Positions 25,075 to 33,390 of a DNA stretch of 46,608 nt are shown one piece after another (positions within the stretch are counted from its first letter, which is position 1; every line of letters starts with the position of its first letter). Source of the DNA: Anoxybacillus thermarum. Lineage in GTDB: Bacteria; Bacillota; Bacilli; Bacillales; Anoxybacillaceae. The notes under the pieces were generated by a model, which was not told the DNA's origin, did no database searches, and saw nothing but the letters and a program-made list of their open reading frames with translations. Both the position numbers and the translations under genes were made by a program. The DNA lies in the NCBI RefSeq assembly GCF_000836725.1, contig NZ_JXTH01000014.1:1-46608 (forward strand), read 5' to 3'.

Positions 25075-25304
25075 TATTTTATGAACGCCTTGACTTCATC
25101 GACAGATAACAGTTTTCCTGTTGATACAACTTTTTCATTTACTACAAGCGCCGGTGTACTCATCACCCCATAGCTCATAATTTTTCCAATATCCTCTACT
25201 TTCTCTACTTGCGCATCGATTTGAAGTTGCGCAATGGCCATTCGAACGTTTTGTTCGAGCTCTTTACATTTTTTACATCCTGTTCCTAACACTTTAATCA
25301 CCAT
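25074..25304 (-). CDS. Small thioredoxin/glutaredoxin-like protein (CKKC)
   Basis: A 76-aa thioredoxin-fold protein of the redox-active-disulfide-2 (MTH895) type. The active site is GTGCKKCKEL at residues 7-16 and the cis-Pro region is MSTPALVVN near 48-56. It is 12 bp downstream of the permease gene and the third gene of an arsR-permease-redoxin set, where such proteins usually reduce the cargo metalloid or the permease's cysteines. This role is inferred from context. Confidence 0.87.
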   Translation of the reverse strand: MVIKVLGTGCKKCKELEQNVRMAIAQLQIDAQVEKVEDIGKIMSYGVMSTPALVVNEKVVSTGKLLSVDEVKAFIK

Positions 25305-25316
25305 TTTCTCATCCTC

Positions 25317-26264
25317 CTACAATATCGCATTAAATATATAGCCAATGGCGATAATGCCAATGGTTGCAATAAGGACAAATATACCAATGAGTTGCGGTTT
25401 CATCACTTTGCGAAGCAACACCATCTCTGGGAACGATAGCGCTGTCATCGCCATCATAAAGGAAAGTGCCGTTCCCGACGCCACTCCTTTTCCCATTAAC
25501 GCTTCAATCATCGGAAGTGATCCGACTGCATTCGAATATAACGGTACTCCAAGAATGACCGCCACTGGAACAGCGAATATGCTTTCTTTTCCAGCATAAC
25601 GAACGAGTAAATCTTCAGGAACATATCCGTGAATCCACGCCCCAATTCCAATACCAATAAGCAAAAATATCCATATTTTTTTTACGGTATCAATGACATT
25701 TGTTTTTGCATAAGCGAATCGATCACGCATCGTCATTTCTTGGACAACAGATTCCCCTAATTTAATATCAAACACATATGGCTCGATGTATTTCTCTAAA
25801 TTCAACTTTCCAATCACCAATCCAGCGATCATGGCTAATAATACACCAAACAAGACGTACAACACGGCAATTTTCCATCCGAAAATCGAAAACAACATAA
25901 CAAGTGAGACTTCATTGACAATCGGTGACGAAATTAAAAAGGTAAACGTCACCCCAAGTGGAATGCCTGCCTCAACAAATCCAATAAAAAGAGGAACGGT
26001 TGAACATGAACAAAATGGTGATACGACTCCAAGCAAAGCTGCTAGTACGCCCGCAATCCCTTTTTTCTTCCCGCTAATCCACTGCTTTACTTTTTCAGGC
26101 GGAAAATAGCTACGTACAAACGAAATAGTAAACACCATCACAGACAATAAAAAAAGAATTTTTAACGTATCATAAATAAAAAAATGGAGTGCTCCTCCAA
26201 ACTTTGAAGTGATCGACAGTCCGAATACATCCTCAACTAACCAATCCGCAAACATGTTAAACAT
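25317..26264 (-). CDS. UPF0718/ArsP-like permease
   Basis: A 315-aa permease with about eight transmembrane segments in two repeats. The first repeat carries the cysteine motif SPFCSCSTVPLFIGF (about residues 80-95), typical of this subgroup. The ArsP branch exports trivalent organoarsenicals. The second repeat has PLYSNAVGSLPMIEAL. It overlaps the arsR end by 8 bp; I use the ATG at 26264, 6 nt after GAAGAG, over the in-frame ATG at 26270. It differs clearly from the other family member in the window (ycgR). Confidence 0.82.
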   Translation of the reverse strand: MFNMFADWLVEDVFGLSITSKFGGALHFFIYDTLKILFLLSVMVFTISFVRSYFPPEKVKQWISGKKKGIAGVLAALLGVVSPFCSCSTVPLFIGFVEAGIPLGVTFTFLISSPIVNEVSLVMLFSIFGWKIAVLYVLFGVLLAMIAGLVIGKLNLEKYIEPYVFDIKLGESVVQEMTMRDRFAYAKTNVIDTVKKIWIFLLIGIGIGAWIHGYVPEDLLVRYAGKESIFAVPVAVILGVPLYSNAVGSLPMIEALMGKGVASGTALSFMMAMTALSFPEMVLLRKVMKPQLIGIFVLIATIGIIAIGYIFNAIL

Positions 26265-26616
26265 GAACATCTCTTCTTTCTTCCATAAGTGGCATCACCA
26301 CTTCTTGATTTAGTTGATAAATTGTAAATTTCCCCTGCTTATATACGCTCACTACGTTTCCACGCTCAAGCAATTTCAAATGATGCGTGACAGTCGATGG
26401 GGGTAGCTGCAAGGCAGCTGTAATCTCACATACACATAAATCGCTGTGCGTTAACATACCAACAATACGCAAACGTGTTTCATCTCCAAGTGCTTTAAAC
26501 AATTGGGCACGATGTTGTATGAGCTGATCATCTTGAAGAAAAGGAAACGTTTGCTTTGCTTTTTCAATCACCCCGTTTATTTCTTGTTCATTTTTTAGTT
26601 GCCAATGATTTTTCAT
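26257..26616 (-). CDS. ArsR/SmtB-family metal-sensing repressor
   Basis: A 119-aa winged-helix regulator. The recognition helix region is CEITAALQLPPSTVTHHLKL (about 63-82), and DLCVCEI just before it is the classic ArsR As(III)/Sb(III)-binding ELCVCDL motif, so both metal-binding Cys are present. It heads the operon and an inverted repeat upstream fits its operator. Start at ATG 26616 behind AAAGGGAGTG. Confidence 0.88.
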   Translation of the reverse strand: MKNHWQLKNEQEINGVIEKAKQTFPFLQDDQLIQHRAQLFKALGDETRLRIVGMLTHSDLCVCEITAALQLPPSTVTHHLKLLERGNVVSVYKQGKFTIYQLNQEVVMPLMEERRDVHV

Positions 26617-26645
26617 CTGTCATTCACTCCCTTTACTTTTATAAT

Positions 26646-26665
26646 AAAACTATTTTTCTAGTTTT
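26646..26665. promoter_or_regulatory. Probable ArsR operator
   Basis: AAAACTA-N6-TAGTTTT, a perfect 7-bp inverted repeat 30 bp upstream of the arsR start, followed by a further half-site TAGTTTT (26667-26673). Position and shape suit autorepression. Confidence 0.6.
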
Positions 26666-26785
26666 GTAGTTTTAAATAATGAACATTTTTTTAACATGAT
26701 TTTAACCATCTTTAATAATGGAAATAAAAAACATACAGAAAAGATGCCCGTAACGGACACCTTGACTTCTTTACTCCGTCTACCG

Positions 26786-28489
26786 TCAAATCGGCAGCTT
26801 AATGACAAACGTCGTTCCCTGTTCCGAGCTGTTGTGAAGCGCAATCGTCCCGCCATGGTTTTCAACGATTCGTTTGACGATCGTTAACCCTAGACCTGTC
26901 CCTGACGGCTTGGTTGTCATAAACGGTTCAAACATCGTTGCTTGCATCCCTTGTGGAATTCCTTTTCCAGAATCGTAAACGTACATATTGTACGTCTCGC
27001 CGACATCAGAATATATGCAAATCGTCCCATCTTCTTCAATGGACTCGATACTGTTATAAAGTAAATTGTACAACACTTGCATCATCTGTTTCGGATCGAG
27101 CTTCAACAAAACACGGTCAAGATGAACGTACACGCGAATATGTTTTTCCTCTAACGTATGTTGCAACAACGAAAGCAAGTCTTGAACGATCGTTTCCATA
27201 TACGTCTCTTTCAACATCGGTGCGCTCGGTTTTGCGATCAGAAGCATATCTTCAACAATTGCATTAATGCGGTCAATTTCTTTTAATAAAAGCGGAATGT
27301 GATATTGCTCGCGATCGCGTTCATATAAATTTTCGTTCATAAACGCTAAAAAGCCGTGAATGACCGCGAGTGGATTGCGAATTTCATGCGCTGCTTTCGC
27401 CGCCATTTCCCCCATTAACGCCAACTTTTCCGATTGATGGATGCGTTTTGTGAGTTTCTCTATTTCAGTGATGTCAAGAAAGAAAAGTGTACGCCCTACC
27501 GTTTCGCCATACAAATTAAGTAAACTCGATTGTGACACTAAAAAAATTTTTTTCTCCCCATCCCTTTCATATGGTACTTTTAGTTGTTGGAATGGATCGC
27601 GATGAATGAAAAGTTCCCAAAATAAAGCATTATGTTCACTTTCTTTTTCTTGTTGAATTAATTGCTTAATTTCTTTTTTATCTAAATGAAGCAAAGCAGC
27701 CGCGGAATCGTTAATGAAATGATCCCGCTTTGAATTATCGATTGTAATCAAACCGATAGGCAACGAATTTAGTAATCTCTCAATATATACTTTATCATCC
27801 TGTAGTTTTTCGTATAGTCGAGAATACTGGCGAAATGTTGACGAGAGTAGTAGCATAATGATTGTGTATAAAAATAAGCCAAATAATGAATCGAATTTAA
27901 ATAAAACAGACAATATAACGGCTACCACCAACATAACCGCATAAATATACGAAACTTCCTTCACTGTGCTACTCAGTACAACAATGAAGTCCGTAGACGA
28001 ATGAAGCGAAAAATATAAAGCCATAAGTACAGCATTTAAAATAAAGTAGGTGAGGAAACAAAAGATATAGGCTAAAAAATATCTTAAAGATATTTCTCCA
28101 ACTCCCCCTCCGAAAATGTTGTACACGTAATATGAAACGCATATCATAATCACATAGACAGAGAAATTAAATACATGTTTCCACCAAACCATTTTTTGAA
28201 GATGAGTAAAATATATGATAAAGCTCCCCAATATTAAAACCACTAGTGTATATTTCAATCCAAAAACAAAAAGTAAGGACAAATAAATCGATGACTCCAA
28301 TGTAAATGAATTACCACTAGGCGGAAGGCATATTAAATATCGATCTAGCAATGCCACAGCCCCGGCAAACAACAATAACAACAGCCACTGTTCTTCTACG
28401 TGCACGCTAGAAAATGGCCATATATACAGAAATAATGCACACCCAAACAAAGAAATGAGCGTCACATATAGTACAAATAATCGTCTCAT
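26786..28489 (-). CDS. Membrane sensor histidine kinase with PAS domain (sporulation-kinase type)
   Basis: A 567-aa kinase. Residues about 1-210 hold seven or more transmembrane segments (a membrane sensor region). A PAS-like domain (about 230-345; IERLLNSLPIGLITIDN) follows, then the H-box AAHEIRNPLAVIHGF (about 370) and an ATPase domain with N-box YNLLYNSIESI, G1 DSGKGIP and G2 GTGLGLTIVKRI. HEIRNPL and the absence of a linked response regulator are typical of KinA-E-like kinases that feed the sporulation phosphorelay. That assignment is inference. Start ATG 28489 behind AGGTGAG. Confidence 0.87.
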   Translation of the reverse strand: MRRLFVLYVTLISLFGCALFLYIWPFSSVHVEEQWLLLLLFAGAVALLDRYLICLPPSGNSFTLESSIYLSLLFVFGLKYTLVVLILGSFIIYFTHLQKMVWWKHVFNFSVYVIMICVSYYVYNIFGGGVGEISLRYFLAYIFCFLTYFILNAVLMALYFSLHSSTDFIVVLSSTVKEVSYIYAVMLVVAVILSVLFKFDSLFGLFLYTIIMLLLSSTFRQYSRLYEKLQDDKVYIERLLNSLPIGLITIDNSKRDHFINDSAAALLHLDKKEIKQLIQQEKESEHNALFWELFIHRDPFQQLKVPYERDGEKKIFLVSQSSLLNLYGETVGRTLFFLDITEIEKLTKRIHQSEKLALMGEMAAKAAHEIRNPLAVIHGFLAFMNENLYERDREQYHIPLLLKEIDRINAIVEDMLLIAKPSAPMLKETYMETIVQDLLSLLQHTLEEKHIRVYVHLDRVLLKLDPKQMMQVLYNLLYNSIESIEEDGTICIYSDVGETYNMYVYDSGKGIPQGMQATMFEPFMTTKPSGTGLGLTIVKRIVENHGGTIALHNSSEQGTTFVIKLPI

Positions 28490-28582
28490 GAAATGTACTC
28501 ACCTATCTGTAATAGTTTGACTCTATCATTCTATGGCAAACTGAAACAATAAGCAACACAGGATTTTTTTGTGTTCTCTATT

Positions 28583-28611
28583 ATTCCAAGCAATCATCGA
28601 TATGATACAAT
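28583..28611 (+). promoter_or_regulatory. Extended -10 promoter
   Basis: TG-A-TACAAT (28603-28611) is an extended -10; the -35 is weak (ATTCCA or TTCCAA at 28583-28589). Transcription would start near 28618, right where the structured leader begins. Confidence 0.6.
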
Positions 28612-28617
28612 ATAAGA

Positions 28618-28790
28618 AAAGCGCAAAGCGTCCCCCATTTCGCCTAAAGACGGTTCTCACCCTACGAGCAAAGACGAAATGTCGCTATCCATGGCTCCGC
28701 GAAGAGCGTACAAGCCTCACTGAGGAGGAAACTCCTTAAGTCGATGGCCCTTGAAGCTAGACAGCTCCCTACCCAATGGAAAAATTTTAT
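28618..28790 (+). ncRNA. Long structured leader or small RNA, unidentified
   Basis: About 170 nt without a convincing gene. Pairings seen: CATTTCG (28639-28645) with CGAAATG (about 28674-28680), GCTC with GAGC around CGCGAA, CCTCA-CT-GAGG, AGGAG-GAAA-CTCCT, and AGCT-AGAC-AGCT. Base composition is richer in G+C than the flanks, as in structured RNA. It lies in the 218-nt leader of a small membrane-protein gene and has no obvious terminator before it. I could not match it to a riboswitch I know. Alternatives are a stand-alone RNA or an IS200/IS605 end relic with omegaRNA-like sequence, but no tnpB is present. Confidence 0.4.
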
Positions 28791-28835
28791 ACTTTCTTGC
28801 CTTTCAAAAAAGAAAATGACCAAGGAGTGACAGCA

Positions 28836-29228
28836 ATGATTAAGTTGCCTAAAAATCATTCAAAACAATGGTATGGTATCAGTGCGTTTTTATTTTTTCT
28901 CTTTCTTTGTACACTTGCCGGTTCTCAATTGTTGCTTCACATCTCCATGGACTTTAAACAATTGATCGTTTTTGCCGTGATATCCTTCATTTTAGCGAGT
29001 ATCATCGGAACCGGTGGCTTTTTTGGCAAAGTAGCATTCACTACTGTATCTTTCACTTTTTCAATTATCGGAATGATAAACGTTGTTTTTATTTCTATGA
29101 CCCGCGCTCACCAAGGATGGAGCGATATAACAAGCATCATTTCTTTTCTCACTATTTCATTGTTTGGCGTTGTTACCGGAGTTATTGCCGAAATTATTCG
29201 CGCTTTTTTGAAAAAGAAGCCCAAGTAA
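28836..29228 (+). CDS. Small four-helix membrane protein of unknown function
   Basis: A 130-aa protein with four hydrophobic segments (about 13-33, 40-60, 65-90 and 98-120), a basic N-terminus (MIKLPKNHSKQW) and a basic tail (LKKKPK). The ATG at 28836 follows AAGGAG; an in-frame ATG at 28776 lies in the leader RNA without a site. I do not recognise the family. The long leader is its notable feature. Confidence 0.7.
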   Translation: MIKLPKNHSKQWYGISAFLFFLFLCTLAGSQLLLHISMDFKQLIVFAVISFILASIIGTGGFFGKVAFTTVSFTFSIIGMINVVFISMTRAHQGWSDITSIISFLTISLFGVVTGVIAEIIRAFLKKKPK

Positions 29229-29253
29229 AAAGAGCCATCTATAAAGATGGCTC
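29227..29253 (-). terminator. Terminator at the end of the mtlR'-'mtlD gene
   Basis: GAGCCATCT pairs with AGATGGCTC (29232-29253) around ATAA. On the minus strand TTTTTACTT follows. It also lies just after the stop of the converging membrane-protein gene. Confidence 0.75.
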
Positions 29254-29254
29254 C

Positions 29255-30718
29255 CTACATATAAAGCATTTGTTTTTTGATTTCGACCGCAAGTGGATGA
29301 TCAGACGGGAGCTTCGCATACGTTTCAAGTGCTCCTTCTACTCCGCTTTCTTTTATCGTTTGCTGAAGTTGTACTGCTTCTGCATCCCCTTCATAATCAA
29401 ATAACAACAATGCTGCGATTCCTTTGGCTAAAGATGTAGGAACTTCTCCAAAGCATTCATAATATTTCATTGCTGGGCGAATGAGCCGATCGTTTGATCC
29501 GAGTTTACGAATTGGCGAACGAGCTACTCGTATTACTTCATCTGTCTCCGAAAATACATGTTGTACACCTTGTTGCACAATATGAAACAATTCGCTATAG
29601 TCTTGCATAATTTTATGAAGCAACGGATTAGTAATGCCCATATGATGCTGTATACGATATAAAGCTGGTTTTAAATGGACAATTAAATCTTCGTACAATG
29701 GATAGTCGTCCGTTAAATCAATCTCTATTTTATCGCTCACAAAACGAATGAGCTCTTGCGCTTTCATCGCGATTGCTAAACTCGCCTCTTCTAACATATA
29801 TCCACGCCGAGTTCTTAACTTTGCACCCATTAAATGCATCGTGATGTAACCAATTTCTTCTTCGGGAATCACAACATGAAAAACTTCTTCTAATTTTTTT
29901 GCGATTTTTTCTGCTGTTTCATATTCTTTCGTTGCACGAATCGCTTGCAAATGTTGGGCATCAAAATGGATAGCCTCTCCTTGCACAATGCGCTCAATGG
30001 CTAACGCCAGATGAATAACGAGAGCGATATACGAACTATCGGCAATCGTAAACGGAAGATTTTCTTTCATCGCTTCAATTTGTTGTTCGATCATAAACAA
30101 TTTTTCTTTATCAACAAGCCCAAGCAACTTCTCTGTTACCGTATTTACTAAATCTGTTGACTTTTTTTGAATAGACTCTTTCATTAAAGAGAGAAATTGT
30201 GATTCATCAAAATGATCAAATAACAGTTCGCTCATCATTTTACGTTTTGCTGCTTCGGAGCCACATATTTCGACCCCATATCCCCTTTTACGAATGAGAG
30301 AAAGTCCGTGTTTTTCTACCTTTTCTTCCATTTTGTCTAAATCGTTGCTGATCGTGGCGACTGTTACGTTTAAATCATTCGCAAGAGAGACTAACTTCAC
30401 CGGTTCTCCTGATTCTAATAAAGCAATTAAAATCATCGTTTGCCGCTCTTCAGGTGTATATTCCGTATGTGATAAACGAAATACATGCATTTGTAGCTGA
30501 CGCTTTTTTTCTTCTTCTCCGACGATTTGAATACCAACACCTGCTTTTTTTATTAGTTGTAAATCATATGATTCAACAACTGGTTCAACACCTTTTAAAT
30601 CACGGTGAACCGTTCGCTCGCTTACATCTAATTGCTTGGCGACATCTCCTACTGTAATTCCTTTTGGGTTCGCTAATAAAAGATCTAATATTTTTCTTTC
30701 TCTCGCTGATATATACAC
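29255..30718 (-). CDS. Chimeric MtlR'-'MtlD protein (mannitol operon regulator fused to mannitol-1-phosphate dehydrogenase C-terminus)
   Basis: A 487-aa frame. Residues 1 to about 388 are MtlR-like: helix-turn-helix (VGDVAKQLDVSERTVHRDL), a second HTH near 90-110, PRD1 (VIHLALAIERI; GYITMHLMGAKL) and the first half of PRD2 (LIVHLKPALYRIQHH). Normal MtlR (about 690 aa) then completes PRD2 and adds EIIB-Gat-like and EIIA-Mtl-like domains. Here, after about 29550, the sequence becomes the C-terminus of MtlD: DEVIRVARSPIRKLG, NDRLIRPAMKYYE, GIAALLLFDYEGDAEAV, to the stop. The usual Bacillus order is mtlA-mtlR-mtlF-mtlD, so one in-frame deletion would create this. The MtlD Rossmann domain, mtlF and the MtlR sensor end are gone. 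Start at GTG 30718 behind GGAGGTG. Confidence 0.88.
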   Translation of the reverse strand: MYISARERKILDLLLANPKGITVGDVAKQLDVSERTVHRDLKGVEPVVESYDLQLIKKAGVGIQIVGEEEKKRQLQMHVFRLSHTEYTPEERQTMILIALLESGEPVKLVSLANDLNVTVATISNDLDKMEEKVEKHGLSLIRKRGYGVEICGSEAAKRKMMSELLFDHFDESQFLSLMKESIQKKSTDLVNTVTEKLLGLVDKEKLFMIEQQIEAMKENLPFTIADSSYIALVIHLALAIERIVQGEAIHFDAQHLQAIRATKEYETAEKIAKKLEEVFHVVIPEEEIGYITMHLMGAKLRTRRGYMLEEASLAIAMKAQELIRFVSDKIEIDLTDDYPLYEDLIVHLKPALYRIQHHMGITNPLLHKIMQDYSELFHIVQQGVQHVFSETDEVIRVARSPIRKLGSNDRLIRPAMKYYECFGEVPTSLAKGIAALLLFDYEGDAEAVQLQQTIKESGVEGALETYAKLPSDHPLAVEIKKQMLYM

Positions 30719-30743
30719 ACACTCACCTCCCATCTAGCAACGA

Positions 30744-30861
30744 TTGTTGACAATTTTTAAAAACACGTTTGCTTTTCAAGAAAAATTTTACCGTCACTTT
30801 TCTTAAATCACAACAAATAGAAAGCGCTTTTTCGTCACTTTACATGTTGACATTTTTTAAA
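30744..30861 (-). promoter_or_regulatory. Upstream control region of mtlR'-'mtlD: cre site and two TTGACA/T-run motifs
   Basis: A CcpA cre-like palindrome, AAAAAGCGCTTTCT on the minus strand, lies at 30819-30832. Two copies of a motif TTGACA(A)TTTTTTAAA on plus lie at 30747-30763 and 30847-30861; a third close copy sits upstream of mtlA at 32418-32434. These shared motifs may be MtlR binding sites or parts of the promoter. The placement between the mtlA terminator and mtlR indicates a separate, glucose-repressed promoter. Confidence 0.5.
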
Positions 30862-30867
30862 TGAAAG

Positions 30868-30904
30868 AAGCAAAAAGGTAAGCTGTTCACTTACCTTTTT
30901 GCTT
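30868..30904 (-). terminator. Terminator after mtlA
   Basis: AAGCAAAAAGGTAAG pairs perfectly with CTTACCTTTTTGCTT around a 7-nt loop, 9 bp past the mtlA stop codon. Confidence 0.85.
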
Positions 30905-30913
30905 GTTTATTCG

Positions 30914-32314
30914 TTATTCACCTTTTTTTAACATCTCGATCAATTCATCATATTTTGGACTATTTAAGAAGTTTTCAACAGATACGTGGTATGCATTTGG
31001 TAATTTTTCTTTCGCACGATCTGTTAAATTTTGATGAGTAATAACCACATCTGCATCCGCTGGCAATTGATTAATCGCTGTATTTGTTACTTCAATATCA
31101 AGTCCAGCTTTTTGCACTTTGTTTCTCATAATGGAAGCACCCATCGCACTTGATCCCATTCCTGCATCACAAGCAAAAACAATTTTTTTCACTTGTTTTG
31201 GCGCCGCAGTGCTTAAAGCTGAAGCCACGCTGCTTTTCTTTCCTTTTAATTGTTGCATTTGTTCTGTCGCTTGTTCTAGATCGCCTTCTCCTTGTTTTGA
31301 TGTTTTTAAGAAGAAGGATGCCACTAAGAAAGAAACGGTAGCAGCAACGATTACACCGGCAAGAACCCCTAAGTAATGACCGCGCGGCGTCATAGCAAGT
31401 AGCGCAAAAATACTTCCTGGCGATGGAACTGCAACAAGACCTGCATTAAATACTGTGAATGTAAACACCCCACTCACACCACCGGCAATGGCAGCTAAGA
31501 TGAGTACTGGGCGCATTAAAATGTAAGGGAAGTAAATTTCGTGAATTCCTCCAAGGAAATGGATGATCACTGCACCCGGTGCTGATTGTTTTGCCATCCC
31601 TTTTCCGAACAACCAATAGGCAAGTAAAATACCAAGACCTGGACCCGGGTTTGTTTCAAGCAAGAATAAAATAGATTTTCCTGTTTTTGCTGCTTGCTCA
31701 ATACCAAGCGGACTTAAAATACCATGGTTAATGGCATTGTTTAAAAATAATACTTTTGCTGGTTCAATAAAGATGTTTGCTAAAGGTAACAATTTCGCGT
31801 TAACAATTGCTTCTACGCCCGCTGCTAATGTTTTGTTTAATCCTAAAACAACTGGACCAATTCCTTTGAAAGCGACTAATGTGAGTAACCCACCAATAAT
31901 ACCTGCCGAAAAGTTGTTTACTAACATTTCGAAACCTTGTTTGATTTTCCCATGAACAAGTTTGTCAAACTGTTTAATGGCATATCCGCCAAGCGGCCCC
32001 ATGATCATGGCACCTAAAAACATCGGAATGTCTGAACCGACAATAACCCCCATGGTTGCGGTTGCACCGACGACACCACCACGAACGTCATAAATCATTT
32101 TTCCGCCTGTATAACCAATTAATAATGGCAATAAATACGTAATCATGGGGCCAACTAATTTAGCGAATGATTCGTTTGGCAACCAACCTGTCGGGATAAA
32201 TAATGCAGTAATAATTCCCCACGCAATAAATGCCCCGATGTTTGGCATAATCATTCCGCTTAAATAACTGCCAAATCGTTGCACTTTTACACGAAAACCT
32301 GTTTGATTTTCCAT
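30914..32314 (-). CDS. mtlA: Mannitol-specific PTS enzyme IICB
   Basis: A 466-aa transporter that imports and phosphorylates mannitol. Residues about 1-340 are the EIIC channel (FGSYLSGMIMPNIGAFIAWG at the start; GGIHEIYFPYILMRP is the family-typical substrate loop). A linker of about 35 residues leads to the EIIB domain (about 375-466) with the phosphorylated Cys in VFACDAGMGSSAMG. It lacks EIIA, as in other Bacillus MtlA, and so depends on MtlF, which is absent from this locus. Start ATG 32314 behind AGGAGG. A cre site and a TTGTCA/T-run motif lie upstream. Confidence 0.95.
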   Translation of the reverse strand: MENQTGFRVKVQRFGSYLSGMIMPNIGAFIAWGIITALFIPTGWLPNESFAKLVGPMITYLLPLLIGYTGGKMIYDVRGGVVGATATMGVIVGSDIPMFLGAMIMGPLGGYAIKQFDKLVHGKIKQGFEMLVNNFSAGIIGGLLTLVAFKGIGPVVLGLNKTLAAGVEAIVNAKLLPLANIFIEPAKVLFLNNAINHGILSPLGIEQAAKTGKSILFLLETNPGPGLGILLAYWLFGKGMAKQSAPGAVIIHFLGGIHEIYFPYILMRPVLILAAIAGGVSGVFTFTVFNAGLVAVPSPGSIFALLAMTPRGHYLGVLAGVIVAATVSFLVASFFLKTSKQGEGDLEQATEQMQQLKGKKSSVASALSTAAPKQVKKIVFACDAGMGSSAMGASIMRNKVQKAGLDIEVTNTAINQLPADADVVITHQNLTDRAKEKLPNAYHVSVENFLNSPKYDELIEMLKKGE

Positions 32315-32358
32315 GTTTTTTCCTCCTCTTTTTTATTTGGTCTTGCTATAGCTTCATA

Positions 32359-32372
32359 TTAAAGCGCTTACA
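32359..32372 (-). promoter_or_regulatory. CcpA cre site upstream of mtlA
   Basis: On the minus strand TGTAAGCGCTTTAA, a good match to the consensus TGNNANCGNTNNCA region used by CcpA. It lies 45-58 bp upstream of the mtlA start, consistent with catabolite repression. Confidence 0.75.
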
Positions 32373-32540
32373 GGTCACATTCAATGTAAAGTAAATATCA
32401 TTTTGTCTGTCACAATCTTGTCATTTTTTAAAAACAAAAAGAGGAAAAAACATTTCTCAACCATTCCCATTATTAGTTTGCTTCGTAACGGCAAAAACTA
32501 ATGATGCATAACAATTAAAATGTCAAGGAGGGATGCACAA

Positions 32541-33305
32541 ATGATAACAAAACTAACGAAATCTATTGCCGCCTTAGGTTTACTTGCCATTGTTGGCTGT
32601 AACAACGCAATGGATATGAACAACCGTTCAAACATTTCTGCTTTGCATACGACGCTATCAAGCGATCAATATCCTCATACAAAAGCGATATTGATTCAAG
32701 AAGCTCGCTATAAATTTGTTCCGATCGATCCAAAAGACGCAGCCAATTTACGCACACAAATCGAACGATCGTTAACGGAACAACAAAGAATGTATGTACA
32801 ACCGAGACCTTACACGCCGTCACCAAATACGTATCAACGTCCAAATCAGGTGACGCCGACACAACCGAACAGACAAACACAACAACCGACTCAGCAGCAA
32901 CAAAAACAAACAACACCGACAACAAGTATTAGTCAATATGCACAACAAGTCATCGATTTGACAAACAAAGAACGTGCTCGGGCAGGGCTGCCAGCTTTAC
33001 GTGCTGATGCGCAGCTCAGCTCGGTCGCTCAGAAAAAATCGGAAGATATGCGAAAAAATAATTATTTCTCGCATACAAGCCCAACATACGGCTCTCCTTT
33101 TGATATGATGCGCGATTTTGGCGTTTCTTATCGAACAGCTGGGGAAAACATCGCCAAAGGGCAGCGAACACCTCAAGAAGTAGTTAACGCGTGGATGAAT
33201 AGTGCCGGACACCGCGCCAACATTTTAAATCGAAACTTTACGCATATCGGTGTTGGATTTGACGGAAACGGAAACTATTGGACACAAATGTTTATTGGAA
33301 AGTAA
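32541..33305 (+). CDS. CAP-domain (SCP/YkwD-like) lipoprotein
   Basis: A 254-aa secreted protein. A signal peptide (KSIAALGLLAIVGC) ends in the lipobox IVGC. A spacer is followed by a low-complexity P/Q/T stretch (about 85-130, rich in PNRQTQQPTQQQQ-like sequence). The CAP domain (about 138-254) follows: VIDLTNKERARAGLPALR, YFSHTSPTYGSPFDMM, GENIAKGQRTPQEVVNAWMNS, and the C-terminal HIGVGFDGNGNYWTQMF. Such proteins are found with spores or the envelope of Bacillus. ATG 32541 behind AAGGAGGGATG. Confidence 0.87.
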   Translation: MITKLTKSIAALGLLAIVGCNNAMDMNNRSNISALHTTLSSDQYPHTKAILIQEARYKFVPIDPKDAANLRTQIERSLTEQQRMYVQPRPYTPSPNTYQRPNQVTPTQPNRQTQQPTQQQQKQTTPTTSISQYAQQVIDLTNKERARAGLPALRADAQLSSVAQKKSEDMRKNNYFSHTSPTYGSPFDMMRDFGVSYRTAGENIAKGQRTPQEVVNAWMNSAGHRANILNRNFTHIGVGFDGNGNYWTQMFIGK

Positions 33306-33350
33306 AGTCTCCTTTACCACTGTCAAAGGAAACGGCAGTTGAACATCATA

Positions 33351-33387
33351 AAAAAACCGCCGTCTCAATACGAGGCGACGGTTTTTT
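33351..33387. terminator. Bidirectional terminator between the CAP lipoprotein and DUF2157 genes
   Basis: AAAAAACCGCCGTCTC pairs with GAGGCGACGGTTTTTT with two imperfect positions around a 5-nt loop, between converging genes. Confidence 0.8.
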
Positions 33388-33390
33388 ATC

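Noticed and set aside
28618-28835. IS200/IS605 TnpB omegaRNA end
   Set aside because: No tnpB or end hairpin with cleavage-type sequence is visible; kept only as an alternative for the leader RNA.
29255-30718. Normal short PRD regulator
   Set aside because: The last 95 residues clearly follow MtlD, and PRD2 is cut in half.
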